Source of the DNA: Candidatus Poseidoniales archaeon
GTDB lineage: Archaea; Thermoplasmatota; Poseidoniia; Poseidoniales; Poseidoniaceae
Length of the DNA: 16,778 nucleotides
Assembly (NCBI GenBank): GCA_012270265.1
Contig: JAAXIR010000194.1
Location: 1-16,778 of the forward strand
Direction of reading: 5' to 3'
Within the stretch, counting starts at the first letter, position 1; every line of letters begins with the position of its first letter. This document shows positions 7,759-14,495 of this stretch, piece by piece. The notes beneath the pieces are model-generated. The model searched no databases. It was given only the letters and a program-made list of their open reading frames with translations, and was not told the DNA's origin. The position numbers and the translations under genes are program-made.

Positions 7759-8619
7759 ATGGGCACGGTTCGTGATGCTGTCATTGTCGCTGCAGGCCTG
7801 GGTACCAGAATGCTTCCAACAAGTGCGTATGTTCCAAAGGAACTGTTGCCCTTGGTCGATCTTCCAGTGATGCATCATCTGATTCTAGAAGCTAAACATG
7901 CAGGATGTGACCGAATTCACATCATTACCTCTCCAGCAAAAGATTTCACCTCTCTCCAAGAAAACCTCAATGCAACGTATGCGATGTATGCGAAGGGCAA
8001 CGAACATCTCAATCCGCTTGATGGGGTTGAAGTCTTTTTCCACACTCAACATGAGCAGAAGGGTCTTGGTCACGCCATCATGATGGCAAAGGAAGCCATT
8101 GGGGGCCCATTCTTGGTGTTGCTTGGAGCCAATATTTTGACATCCAATCACGCATCGTTGACAGAATTTCAAGCTTCGAACGTTTCCAAAGAACTTGTTG
8201 AGTTGTTCGAGAAACATGGTCAACCAAGTGCATCTGTCTACAATGTGGGTATGGACCGTGTGAGCAATTATGGCATCGTATCGATGGACGATGGAAGAAT
8301 TGTTTCCATTGTAGAAAAACCGGGCCAAGAAGAGGCTCCTTCCACATACGCCCTATGTGGCCGGTATGTGTTTGCAGAGGATACGTTTGAACTTCTTGAC
8401 CACTATTCTGTTGAAGAATATGGGGAACTTCAATCGATTGCATTGATGAAACACTGGATGGATTCTGGGCACCTTCATGCACACGTCTTGCCCGATTCTG
8501 TTTCGTGGTATGATTCCGGTTTGCCGTTCGAGTGGCTGAAGTCGCAAATCGATCATGCCTTGCGCCGCCCTGAGTATGCAGAAGAATTGCAAGCGTGGTT
8601 GAACGAACGACTCGCTTAA
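7759..8619 (+). CDS. GalU-like UTP-glucose-1-phosphate uridylyltransferase family protein, metal Asp replaced
   Basis: A 286-residue nucleotidyltransferase of the GalU type, the enzymes that make UDP-glucose from UTP and glucose-1-phosphate. The nucleotide-binding start AAGLGTRMLP (11-20), PKELLPLVD (26-34), GLGHAI (102-107), EKP (186-188) and C-terminal WYDSG (250-254) all fit the family, as does the length. One oddity is that the segment that normally reads LLGDD or LPD, where Asp binds magnesium, here reads LLGANIL with Ala124. The codon is GCC, one base away from an Asp codon. The enzyme may be altered or inactive, or may use another residue. The ATG at 7759 is chosen because the family begins here; an upstream in-frame start at 7591 would add 56 unrelated residues antisense to the membrane-protein gene. 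Its stop codon overlaps that of rnhA on the other strand. Confidence 0.85.
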   Translation: MGTVRDAVIVAAGLGTRMLPTSAYVPKELLPLVDLPVMHHLILEAKHAGCDRIHIITSPAKDFTSLQENLNATYAMYAKGNEHLNPLDGVEVFFHTQHEQKGLGHAIMMAKEAIGGPFLVLLGANILTSNHASLTEFQASNVSKELVELFEKHGQPSASVYNVGMDRVSNYGIVSMDDGRIVSIVEKPGQEEAPSTYALCGRYVFAEDTFELLDHYSVEEYGELQSIALMKHWMDSGHLHAHVLPDSVSWYDSGLPFEWLKSQIDHALRRPEYAEELQAWLNERLA

Positions 8620-9164
8620 TCTTGTCCAGGCTTCCAAAACGTGAGAGGCAAGGGACGTTCTCGACGCATCGCTCGTTTTGCAAGATGGTCCGCACGCTCG
8701 TTCCACCGATGGCCGCGATGTGCACGAACGTGATTCCAAGAGAGTTCTCGTTGAGAAGCCACTTCGTTCCAAACCGACTGAACTCGTGCCGCTAATTCTC
8801 TGTTTGCTTTTGCTCTCCACGCTCCAGTTGCAATGTTTCCCGCATATTGACTATCGAGGCGGATGCAAACGGGATCCTCATTCTCTTCGGTTAACAGCCA
8901 GCGTAATGCTGCAAAGAGTCCTGAGAGCTCAGCAGTATTGTTCGAACCAACTTCTGCTCCGATGAATTCCTCATCTTCGGGCGAGGTTGAAACGGGTCCT
9001 GACAATTCTGTCAGGATTTCTCCACTACCACGTCCAAGGCCTGAATCTCCTTCGACAACAACGACGCCCCAGCCTGCAAGTGTGGTCGCGTCAACGTTCT
9101 GATTCCCATCGCATGAACCATCAACGTACAATGTGAGTCGCGTTGGTTCGCTCAATATGTTCAC
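8616..9164 (-). CDS. rnhA: Ribonuclease HI
   Basis: An endonuclease that cuts the RNA strand of RNA-DNA hybrids, as in primer and R-loop removal. The catalytic acidic set is present: Asp15 (YVDGSCDGN), Glu79 (NNTAEL), Asp104 (RLDSQYA) and Asp159 (NERADHLAK), with His149 in the RAHRGH loop. At 182 residues it is longer than E. coli RNase HI (155), mainly through an acidic insertion at about 38-72 between the second strand and the Glu79 helix. The gene starts with GTG at 9164; the GTGA overlaps the gcvH stop TGA, so translation is probably coupled. The stop overlaps the stop of the convergent GalU-like gene by a few bases. Confidence 0.93.
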   Translation of the reverse strand: MNILSEPTRLTLYVDGSCDGNQNVDATTLAGWGVVVVEGDSGLGRGSGEILTELSGPVSTSPEDEEFIGAEVGSNNTAELSGLFAALRWLLTEENEDPVCIRLDSQYAGNIATGAWRAKANRELAARVQSVWNEVASQRELSWNHVRAHRGHRWNERADHLAKRAMRRERPLPLTFWKPGQD

Positions 9165-9544
9165 TCGCCCAACATGCTTCGATAAGCATCTGCAGACATG
9201 AGTGTTGAAACATCATCTGGATTTGACAACTTCATTTTGACAATCCATCCTTCACCGTATGGGCTTGAATTCATCAGTTCAGGTGTGTCTTCGAGATCGA
9301 AGTTGACTTCTGTGATTTCTCCAGCAAGAGGGGCAAAGATAGGGGATGCGGACTTTACCGATTCGACGATTGCAAATTCACCCATATCTTCCAGCATTTC
9401 TCCACCTTCTGGCAGTTCAATGTAGACGATGTCGGTAAGTGCATCTTGGGCATGGTCTGTAATGCCAATGGTTGCAATATCTCCATCCATTCGAATCCAT
9501 TCGTGTTCTTTCGTGTAAAACAATTCAGCAGGTATTTCACTCAT
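9161..9544 (-). CDS. gcvH: Glycine cleavage system H protein
   Basis: A small carrier whose lipoyl-lysine arm shuttles the aminomethyl group between the P, T and L proteins of the glycine cleavage system. The 127-residue sequence has the family opening YTKEHEWIR (10-18), GITDHAQDALTDIVYIELP (27-45) and the lipoylation site ESVKSAS with Lys64. It ends with the usual MSADAYRSMLGE. Length is typical. The ATG at 9544 follows a GGTGA sequence four bases upstream. The stop overlaps the start of rnhA. No other glycine-cleavage gene is in the window, so the partners must lie elsewhere, or the H protein may also serve in lipoate metabolism. Confidence 0.96.
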   Translation of the reverse strand: MSEIPAELFYTKEHEWIRMDGDIATIGITDHAQDALTDIVYIELPEGGEMLEDMGEFAIVESVKSASPIFAPLAGEITEVNFDLEDTPELMNSSPYGEGWIVKMKLSNPDDVSTLMSADAYRSMLGE

Positions 9545-9603
9545 GCTCTCACCACATTGACGGAAGTAAATGAAGGGTATGAATCAACCGCTTCCGACAT
9601 ATC

Positions 9604-9927
9604 TCATTCGGCTTCATCAATTTCTGATTTCAAGACGTGTTGTTCCAAAGAAGCCCATGCTTGACCAACGTTCTTCTCTTTCTCGGTTTGTTGGACATCG
9701 TCCTGAACGCGTTGCGTCATCTCATCATCCGATTCATCTGGAAATTGTTGACCCAGGTTGCCTTTTCTCAACCCTACCCCAATGAGGATTGCGGCAAGGA
9801 TTGGGAAGAGCCAGCCGATCTCAGGATCTGTTGAGAAACGTCCTGAGTTGAGGCCAACCGCGAAAACGAAAACGAGACACATCCCAGTTCCAAACAGGAT
9901 TTTTCGTGCCCGGTCCGCTGGAGTCAT
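9604..9927 (-). CDS. Small two-helix membrane protein with acidic coil-like tail
   Basis: A 107-residue protein that I do not recognise. Two membrane helices are predicted by eye at about 8-26 (ILFGTGMCLVFVFAVGL) and 38-52 (IGWLFPILAAILIGVGL). A hydrophilic, Gln/Glu-rich tail of about 50 residues follows (DESDDEMTQRVQDDVQQTEKEKN...) that could form a coiled coil. The start could be ATG 9927 or an in-frame TTG at 9957, ten bases after the THEP1 stop. I prefer the ATG, which has AAGGG close upstream. It lies directly behind the THEP1-family gene on the same strand and may share its transcript. It has no homologue that I can name. Confidence 0.65.
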   Translation of the reverse strand: MTPADRARKILFGTGMCLVFVFAVGLNSGRFSTDPEIGWLFPILAAILIGVGLRKGNLGQQFPDESDDEMTQRVQDDVQQTEKEKNVGQAWASLEQHVLKSEIDEAE

Positions 9928-9967
9928 CAACCCTTCGAAGTTGAGGCGATGTATCAAACCAACGTTA

Positions 9968-10546
9968 TCAGTAGGTTTCTCGCATCAATTTGTGAATCTT
10001 GTACGGTAAAAGGGCGCGGTTGACCGGAGTGACTTCCAGAATACGACCGTCGTCTCTTCTTCGAATGTCTTGCAACAATGGGTGGCGGCTTTTCTTGTGC
10101 AGCGTAAGGAGTGTGGGCTTGTCGATTTCGAGAGCATTGCGAACAGCGTTGACAAAGGCTTCTGATTCAACGGCGAATTTCCCAATTTCATCGATAACGA
10201 TGACTTCGCAATTGTCGATAGCATGCTGAATCGCCGGGATGGCTACGCGTTCGAGTTCAGCTGTATTGAGGCCATATCCAAGGACGCGCAATCTGGAATC
10301 GATGCTCTTGTGAGCAATTTCACCTTCGTCTCCGGTAACCAGGTTTCTGACCTTGTATCCGAGACGCTCTCCATTTTCGAGGATTGGTTCCGTGCAAATC
10401 CCACCGATGATCTCTGTATCGCTCAAATTTCGAGCGGACAATTCTCGCTCACGTTCTTCCTTGAGCATGGAGAGGACTTTCTCCATAACTGCAGATTTCC
10501 CACTACGAGGGAGCCCCGTAATGCCAATTTTTGGATGAATGCCCAT
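9968..10546 (-). CDS. THEP1-family nucleoside triphosphatase
   Basis: A P-loop NTPase of the THEP1 family, enzymes reported to hydrolyse ATP, GTP and other nucleotides; the cellular role is unclear. The 192 residues show Walker A GLPRSGKS (11-18), a probable signature segment IGGICTEPILENGERLGY (about 47-64), Walker B VIVIDEIGKF (114-123) and a C-terminal region VTPVNRALLPYKI. Length is slightly above the thermophile examples of about 180. The ATG at 10546 is chosen because GGAGG (10556-10560) lies nine bases upstream; an upstream TTG at 10576 would include that ribosome site in the coding region. A TATA-like element is seen upstream. Confidence 0.88.
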   Translation of the reverse strand: MGIHPKIGITGLPRSGKSAVMEKVLSMLKEERERELSARNLSDTEIIGGICTEPILENGERLGYKVRNLVTGDEGEIAHKSIDSRLRVLGYGLNTAELERVAIPAIQHAIDNCEVIVIDEIGKFAVESEAFVNAVRNALEIDKPTLLTLHKKSRHPLLQDIRRRDDGRILEVTPVNRALLPYKIHKLMRETY

Positions 10547-10555
10547 TCTTAGAAT

Positions 10556-10560
10556 CCTCC
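10556..10560 (-). promoter_or_regulatory. Ribosome binding site of the THEP1-family gene
   Basis: GGAGG on the minus strand, nine bases before the ATG at 10546. It decides between two possible starts. Confidence 0.7.
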
Positions 10561-10595
10561 AACTGACAAATACCAATCAAAACTAACGAGGGTTT

Positions 10596-10605
10596 GGATA
10601 TAAAA
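10596..10605 (-). promoter_or_regulatory. Probable TATA box of the THEP1-family gene
   Basis: TTTTATATCC on the minus strand, about 55 bases upstream of the chosen ATG. A start site about 25 bases downstream would fall near 10575 and leave a leader of roughly 29 bases that contains the GGAGG site, the same arrangement as at tfb. Confidence 0.55.
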
Positions 10606-10643
10606 CATCGTATTCAAACTATCAAAGATGCAACGTTCTTTCA

Positions 10644-12638
10644 TCATTGCACGACTTCTTCAACACTACTCTCAAGTTCAAGTTGAAGAGGCAGCATTTC
10701 GAGTTCGTAATTGTTACCGGTGTTGTTGGCGGACCAAGCCTTTGCCCAATCGTCCAAATCGCGTTGATTGAGTTGGTCGCACATCCACTCCAATGCTTTC
10801 TGAAGATCGCCTTTGGCTGCACTCAATCTGTTGAGGATGGCTTGGTTCATTTCGATATGGTTCACACTGTTCCCGAGGATGCATCCTTTCGGAATCACAG
10901 CCCATCGTAGTCGTCGCTCTTGGTGTGCGTTAACGATGGCTTGGCAGGCTAGGCGAGGCCCGTATGTTTGGACTTCAGCTTTTCCAGACCACATAGCCAA
11001 TTGCCGTTCATTGGCACGCGACGGTATGTCCTTGCGGAATGCTGGGTGTCGAATGTAGACACTACCGGTTTCGTCCTCTGTGAAATGGACGCCACGAATA
11101 AACGGACGAGATGACTTTGCCTTATCCCAACTGGAAATGTTGCTCGAATGTGCTGTCTGATCGATTTCACCGACACGGACCTTGACCGTTTGTTCTTGTG
11201 TTGCAAGCCAGTGGTCATGATCGCCGAGTCGTGGAAGTTGTGACATACTGTCTAGGATTTTGAGGATGCTCTTTCGTTCGATTTGGTCACGAGGTAAACG
11301 GGGAACCGCCCATGTGTTCCTTGCCCATTGCACCCATTGTTCCTGGGTAAGTGAGAACGACGGGACACGTGATGAGATTCCTGTGCCAACACGTCGTAGA
11401 TCGGAGCGAGTTACTGGACCGATGATGTTGAGAGATTCTGTCCCATTTGGAGTTGATGAGATGCCAAGAATGGCAACGCCTTGAGTCATGCCAGGGAACA
11501 AGAGATTCGCTTCTTCAATAGCCCATACTTCGTTCCAAGAGTGCTTCTCAACCAAGAGCTTTCGCAATGGGTGAGAGGATTGTTCTCGGAGAAGGCTGTC
11601 AGGAGCGACGATTCGCATTTTTCCATCGGTTGAGAGAACTTGCATACCGCGCTCAATGAACAACCGGTAGAGGTTGACATTCCCCCGCATGGTTGAGAAT
11701 CGAGGGCCATCATCGTTCGAGAGGCTTCGTAGTTTTTCGCTCAAGTCCTTGCGGCGTTGTGAACCATCTTCCATGCCACGGAATCGATCTTTGATTCGCA
11801 GCCAAGGAGGGTTAGCGATAATCAAACGAGGCGCTTGGTCCCACGGCCAGTCTTCCTGAAGCGTGTCGGAGCAAACGATGTTTTGCTCAAGGATGGTTTC
11901 AACGAGGTTTCGAGAGAGTTTCCCTTCTTGCTCGCCTTCGAGGGAGACAAGACCGAGGCGGATCGCTTCGAGAAGCAATCGCTTTCGTGTGGAACGGACG
12001 ACGAGCTCATCGACATCGACAAGTTGGAATCCTCGGAACAATCGTTCTGTGTCTTCTTTGCGCAAATCAGTATTCTGTCCTTCAAACAACTCACTGTGCT
12101 TTCGGAGCATACGTGCGTGGAAGATTCCACCACCACACGACATGTCAGAGAACGGGAGTGGAATACCGCTGCTTGTTCGTTCGCTGCGCTTGACGGCTTC
12201 AAGCGAATTCTCGTCATGGGTTACCTCTTCTTCGCTGGGCGGGAAATTCAGCTTCTTGATGTGCTTCTGGAAGCCAGGGGGAAGGTCTGCGAGATGCATA
12301 TTGGTCGTTTGTTTCTTGACCTTTGGTTGGATGGTCGCCTCAAGCATTTCCGATGAGATGATCGAATCAGCGAGACGAGGAGGAGTAGGATGTGCTCCAC
12401 GTGGGGAGCGACCATCGGATTCTGCATCGTGACGTGCAAGGAGATGGTCGAGAACATGACCTGGATCGGTCAGAAGATTTGCTGGAAGCGTCGGCCAATC
12501 TTCTGGGAGAAGAGCAGCGATAGGTTGGTGGGTTCGGAGGGAGTTTTCCCAAGCATCGAGCCACATTTCGATTTGTGTTTGTCTGTTGTCCAAGCATCGA
12601 TCCAATCTTGCATACCAGCCGCTAACTCCGTTTTGCAT
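10644..12638 (-). CDS. Eco57I/type IIG-like adenine-specific DNA methyltransferase, no visible nuclease
   Basis: A 664-residue protein with the ordered motifs of N6-adenine DNA methyltransferases of the gamma class. These are motif X as HPTPPRLAD (about 83-91), the AdoMet-binding motif I as DMSCGGGIF (165-173), motif II as LVDVDE, catalytic motif IV as IIANPPWLRI (273-282) and the following LYRLFIERGMQVL stretch. The C-terminal half, ending with CILGNSVNHIEMN and a helical tail, resembles the target-recognition part of type IIG enzymes. The N-terminal 80 residues show no PD-(D/E)xK nuclease motif, so this looks like a stand-alone methyltransferase. An unusual charged segment of about 70 residues separates motif X from motif I. 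The start may be the ATG at 12638 or an in-frame TTG at 12665. Two TerB-like genes lie just upstream on the same strand. DNA target unknown. Confidence 0.85.
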   Translation of the reverse strand: MQNGVSGWYARLDRCLDNRQTQIEMWLDAWENSLRTHQPIAALLPEDWPTLPANLLTDPGHVLDHLLARHDAESDGRSPRGAHPTPPRLADSIISSEMLEATIQPKVKKQTTNMHLADLPPGFQKHIKKLNFPPSEEEVTHDENSLEAVKRSERTSSGIPLPFSDMSCGGGIFHARMLRKHSELFEGQNTDLRKEDTERLFRGFQLVDVDELVVRSTRKRLLLEAIRLGLVSLEGEQEGKLSRNLVETILEQNIVCSDTLQEDWPWDQAPRLIIANPPWLRIKDRFRGMEDGSQRRKDLSEKLRSLSNDDGPRFSTMRGNVNLYRLFIERGMQVLSTDGKMRIVAPDSLLREQSSHPLRKLLVEKHSWNEVWAIEEANLLFPGMTQGVAILGISSTPNGTESLNIIGPVTRSDLRRVGTGISSRVPSFSLTQEQWVQWARNTWAVPRLPRDQIERKSILKILDSMSQLPRLGDHDHWLATQEQTVKVRVGEIDQTAHSSNISSWDKAKSSRPFIRGVHFTEDETGSVYIRHPAFRKDIPSRANERQLAMWSGKAEVQTYGPRLACQAIVNAHQERRLRWAVIPKGCILGNSVNHIEMNQAILNRLSAAKGDLQKALEWMCDQLNQRDLDDWAKAWSANNTGNNYELEMLPLQLELESSVEEVVQ

Positions 12639-12703
12639 AGTCCGCCCCAACCAGTGGGTATTCAATCATGGTTTGAATGTGCCTGTTGAAATCATGAAAT
12701 GAT

Positions 12704-13153
12704 TCATTCTGAAGGTGAATCGTTTCGCGCGGACAACTTTGCGAGTACCACGCCATTTGCATGCCACTCCCAACCTTTTGCAACCCAATCGAAGAGTGCT
12801 TTCAATTCGGTTTCATCAACGTCTGCAGTTGAAGCGATTTTCTTGAGAATACGTAGTTCTCTACGGTCGTATTCACCATCAGCAGCAGCGAGCAAAGCAC
12901 CGTCCCGAAGGGCATATCGAAGGGTTTCCAATTCAGCATTCTTCAACAGATTCGAAAGTCGATTTGTATCGTACAATCCTTTGCGAATGGACGTTCTTGC
13001 CTCTGGGTGAACCATGGCTCGACCCATGAAACCTTCGAGGACTTGAATTTCTTCTCGAACAAGCTCGCCATCTGCAGCGGCAATGAGGACGAGTAAATCG
13101 GCATAACGCGCTCGCTCAGCAGCGTCCAAATCAGCGACACCGTCGCAAAACAT
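12704..13153 (-). CDS. TerB-like domain protein, second of a tandem pair
   Basis: A 149-residue, all-helical protein resembling the TerB (tellurite-resistance) domain. It shows two acidic, probably metal-binding repeats: LIAAADGELVREEIQVLEGFMG near the start and LLAAADGEYDRRELRILKKIA near residue 88. It ends WVAKGWEWHANG, which corresponds to WTKTGYAWMQDG in the gene upstream, so the two look like diverged duplicates. The ATG at 13153 is five bases after the upstream stop and has GGTTGAGG before it. A longer in-frame start at 13225 would overlap the upstream gene. The methyltransferase-like gene follows within about 65 bases. TerB proteins have been linked to stress and phage responses through comparative genomics; no activity can be read here. 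Confidence 0.8.
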   Translation of the reverse strand: MFCDGVADLDAAERARYADLLVLIAAADGELVREEIQVLEGFMGRAMVHPEARTSIRKGLYDTNRLSNLLKNAELETLRYALRDGALLAAADGEYDRRELRILKKIASTADVDETELKALFDWVAKGWEWHANGVVLAKLSARNDSPSE

Positions 13154-13158
13154 AGGCC

Positions 13159-13590
13159 TCAACCTTGGAGGGAATTCAACAGATCGTATCCGTCTTGCAT
13201 CCAAGCGTATCCGGTCTTGGTCCATTCGACGAGTTGTTGAACAGCGTCTGGGACGAGGCCCAAGTGTTCGGCAATTTCTTTCAGAACCTCAAGTTCATCA
13301 TCGTCGACTGAACCATCTGAGGCGGCCATGAGGACGGCATCTCGAAGAGCAAGGCGTCCTGCTTCAGGACCAAGTCCATCCAAGCATTCTTCGAGTGTTG
13401 GAGGGCTTTTGAGCGATCTTCGGAGAACTTCTCGTTGGTTCGGAGAAAGGAGAGCCTTGCCGAGTTGTTGTTCAAACATAGCAAGTTCATCCACGGTAAT
13501 TTCTTCATCGACACGGGCCATGTATGCAAGCAAACGAGCATATGCGTATCGTTCATCACGGGGCAAATTTTGGAGAGTATCTGGTAGCAT
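13159..13590 (-). CDS. TerB-like domain protein, first of a tandem pair
   Basis: A 143-residue helical protein of the TerB type. The core runs from YARLLAYMARVDEEITVDELAMFEQQLG (about 17-44) to VLMAASDGSVDDDELEVLKEIAEHLGL (about 88-114). Both contain the acidic Asp/Glu cluster thought to bind metal in this fold. There is no signal peptide or membrane segment. The ATG at 13590 is chosen because the domain begins there; an in-frame extension to 13806 would run antisense through the divergent DUF2237 gene. No ribosome site is evident. It heads a probable three-gene run with its paralogue and the methyltransferase-like gene. DUF533-type helical proteins are an alternative name for the same fold. 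Confidence 0.8.
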   Translation of the reverse strand: MLPDTLQNLPRDERYAYARLLAYMARVDEEITVDELAMFEQQLGKALLSPNQREVLRRSLKSPPTLEECLDGLGPEAGRLALRDAVLMAASDGSVDDDELEVLKEIAEHLGLVPDAVQQLVEWTKTGYAWMQDGYDLLNSLQG

Positions 13591-13714
13591 CCGAACCACT
13601 CTTGTGCTTCTCCATGATGAACCTCTCGCCTCCAAGACGAGACAAATCGACATTTGATGCAACAATGCTTGGTGCCACACGATGATTGATAGGGAGGTGT
13701 TCCGAGCATCTGCC

Positions 13715-14077
13715 ATGCACCCATCCGTGAACGTCCTCGGAACTAAACTCAAATCGTGTTCTACAGATCCACTGACCGGTTGGTATCGTGATGGTTGTTG
13801 CAACACCGATGAGAACGACCGGGGCTCGCATACGGTGTGTTGTGTGGTGACGCAAGACTTTCTTGAATTTGCGAAAGCTCAAGGAAATGATTTGATGACG
13901 CCTGCTCCTCACTTTTCATTTCCTGGCTTGAAGCCCGGCGACTCATGGTGCGTTTGTGCACGAACGTGGCTTGCTGCAGTTCATGCAGGTTCAGCCTGCC
14001 CAGTCGATTTGGAAGCAACCCACGAGGAAGCGTTGAGCATTATTCCATTCGATCTTCTTGAGACGCATGCGGTCTAG
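13715..14077 (+). CDS. DUF2237 family protein
   Basis: A 120-residue protein that matches the DUF2237 pattern throughout. It opens NVLGTKLKSCSTDPLTGWYRDGCCNTDENDRGSHTVCCVVT, has GNDLMTPAPHFSFPGLKPGDSWCVCARTW in the middle and ends LEATHEEALSIIPFDLLETHAV. The conserved Cys residues (in CSTDP, GCCN, HTVC and CVC) suggest a metal site or redox role, but no function is established for the family that I can name. I chose ATG 13715 because the family begins just before NVLG; an in-frame ATG at 13682 adds 11 residues. The stop lies inside the end of the convergent GtrA-like gene, giving a 38-base overlap. The family is better known in bacteria, so acquisition by transfer is possible. Confidence 0.88.
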   Translation: MHPSVNVLGTKLKSCSTDPLTGWYRDGCCNTDENDRGSHTVCCVVTQDFLEFAKAQGNDLMTPAPHFSFPGLKPGDSWCVCARTWLAAVHAGSACPVDLEATHEEALSIIPFDLLETHAV

Positions 14078-14495
14078 ATGAGGAAAATTGGAAGACGAAT
14101 ATTCTCATGGTTAGCCAGATAATGACGCCCCAAAACAACAGATTTGGGATGCCTAGCCAGACAATCTGTTCAGGAAATTCTCCTTCAAGCCATCCGATTG
14201 TCACACTTGAGCCGTACATACTTGCCAAGTACACTGGTACAGCTGTAGGCAAGGTCCATCGCAACGATTTGTGGTTGTCAAAGGTATACCATCGATGAAC
14301 AAAATGGGCCATGATTCCAGTCAAGCCCCAGAATGTTCCCCACAGAATACGAACGTCAACCTTTGGAAAAAGAAACATCGAAACGGTCCATGCGATGTAA
14401 AACACAGCGCTGTTGAATCCACCAGCGAGGCCAAATCGACCCAGTGAGCCACGAGGTACCAACCTGTCGTGGACATGACTCAAATCAGTCGTCAT
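14040..14495 (-). CDS. GtrA-like membrane protein
   Basis: A 151-residue protein with four membrane helices at about 20-43, 50-72, 80-103 and 111-137. It has the GtrA-family landmarks RFGLAGGFNSAVFY in helix 1 and FVHRWYTF at the end of helix 2. GtrA-type proteins are thought to flip polyprenyl-phosphate-linked sugars across the membrane for glycan or wall building. That fits its position directly behind the sugar-dehydrogenase-like gene. Its ATG at 14495 overlaps the dehydrogenase stop by 11 bases, so translation is probably coupled. The hydrophilic tail (SSSRPHASQEDRME) is encoded partly by DNA that also encodes the end of the convergent DUF2237 gene. Confidence 0.85.
   Translation of the reverse strand: MTTDLSHVHDRLVPRGSLGRFGLAGGFNSAVFYIAWTVSMFLFPKVDVRILWGTFWGLTGIMAHFVHRWYTFDNHKSLRWTLPTAVPVYLASMYGSSVTIGWLEGEFPEQIVWLGIPNLLFWGVIIWLTMRIFVFQFSSSRPHASQEDRME

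Noticed and set aside
11835..12432. Two long plus-strand frames antisense to the methyltransferase gene
   Set aside because: Both lie wholly inside the methyltransferase coding region and show no recognisable motif; the minus strand has ordered methyltransferase motifs.
10644..12665. The methyltransferase as a complete restriction-modification enzyme
   Set aside because: I found no PD-(D/E)xK or other nuclease motif in its N-terminal part and no restriction nuclease gene beside it, so only methyltransferase-like activity is claimed.
13591..13806. A longer start for the first TerB-like protein
   Set aside because: The extension crosses the divergent DUF2237 gene and has no TerB features; the ATG at 13590 sits at the domain start.
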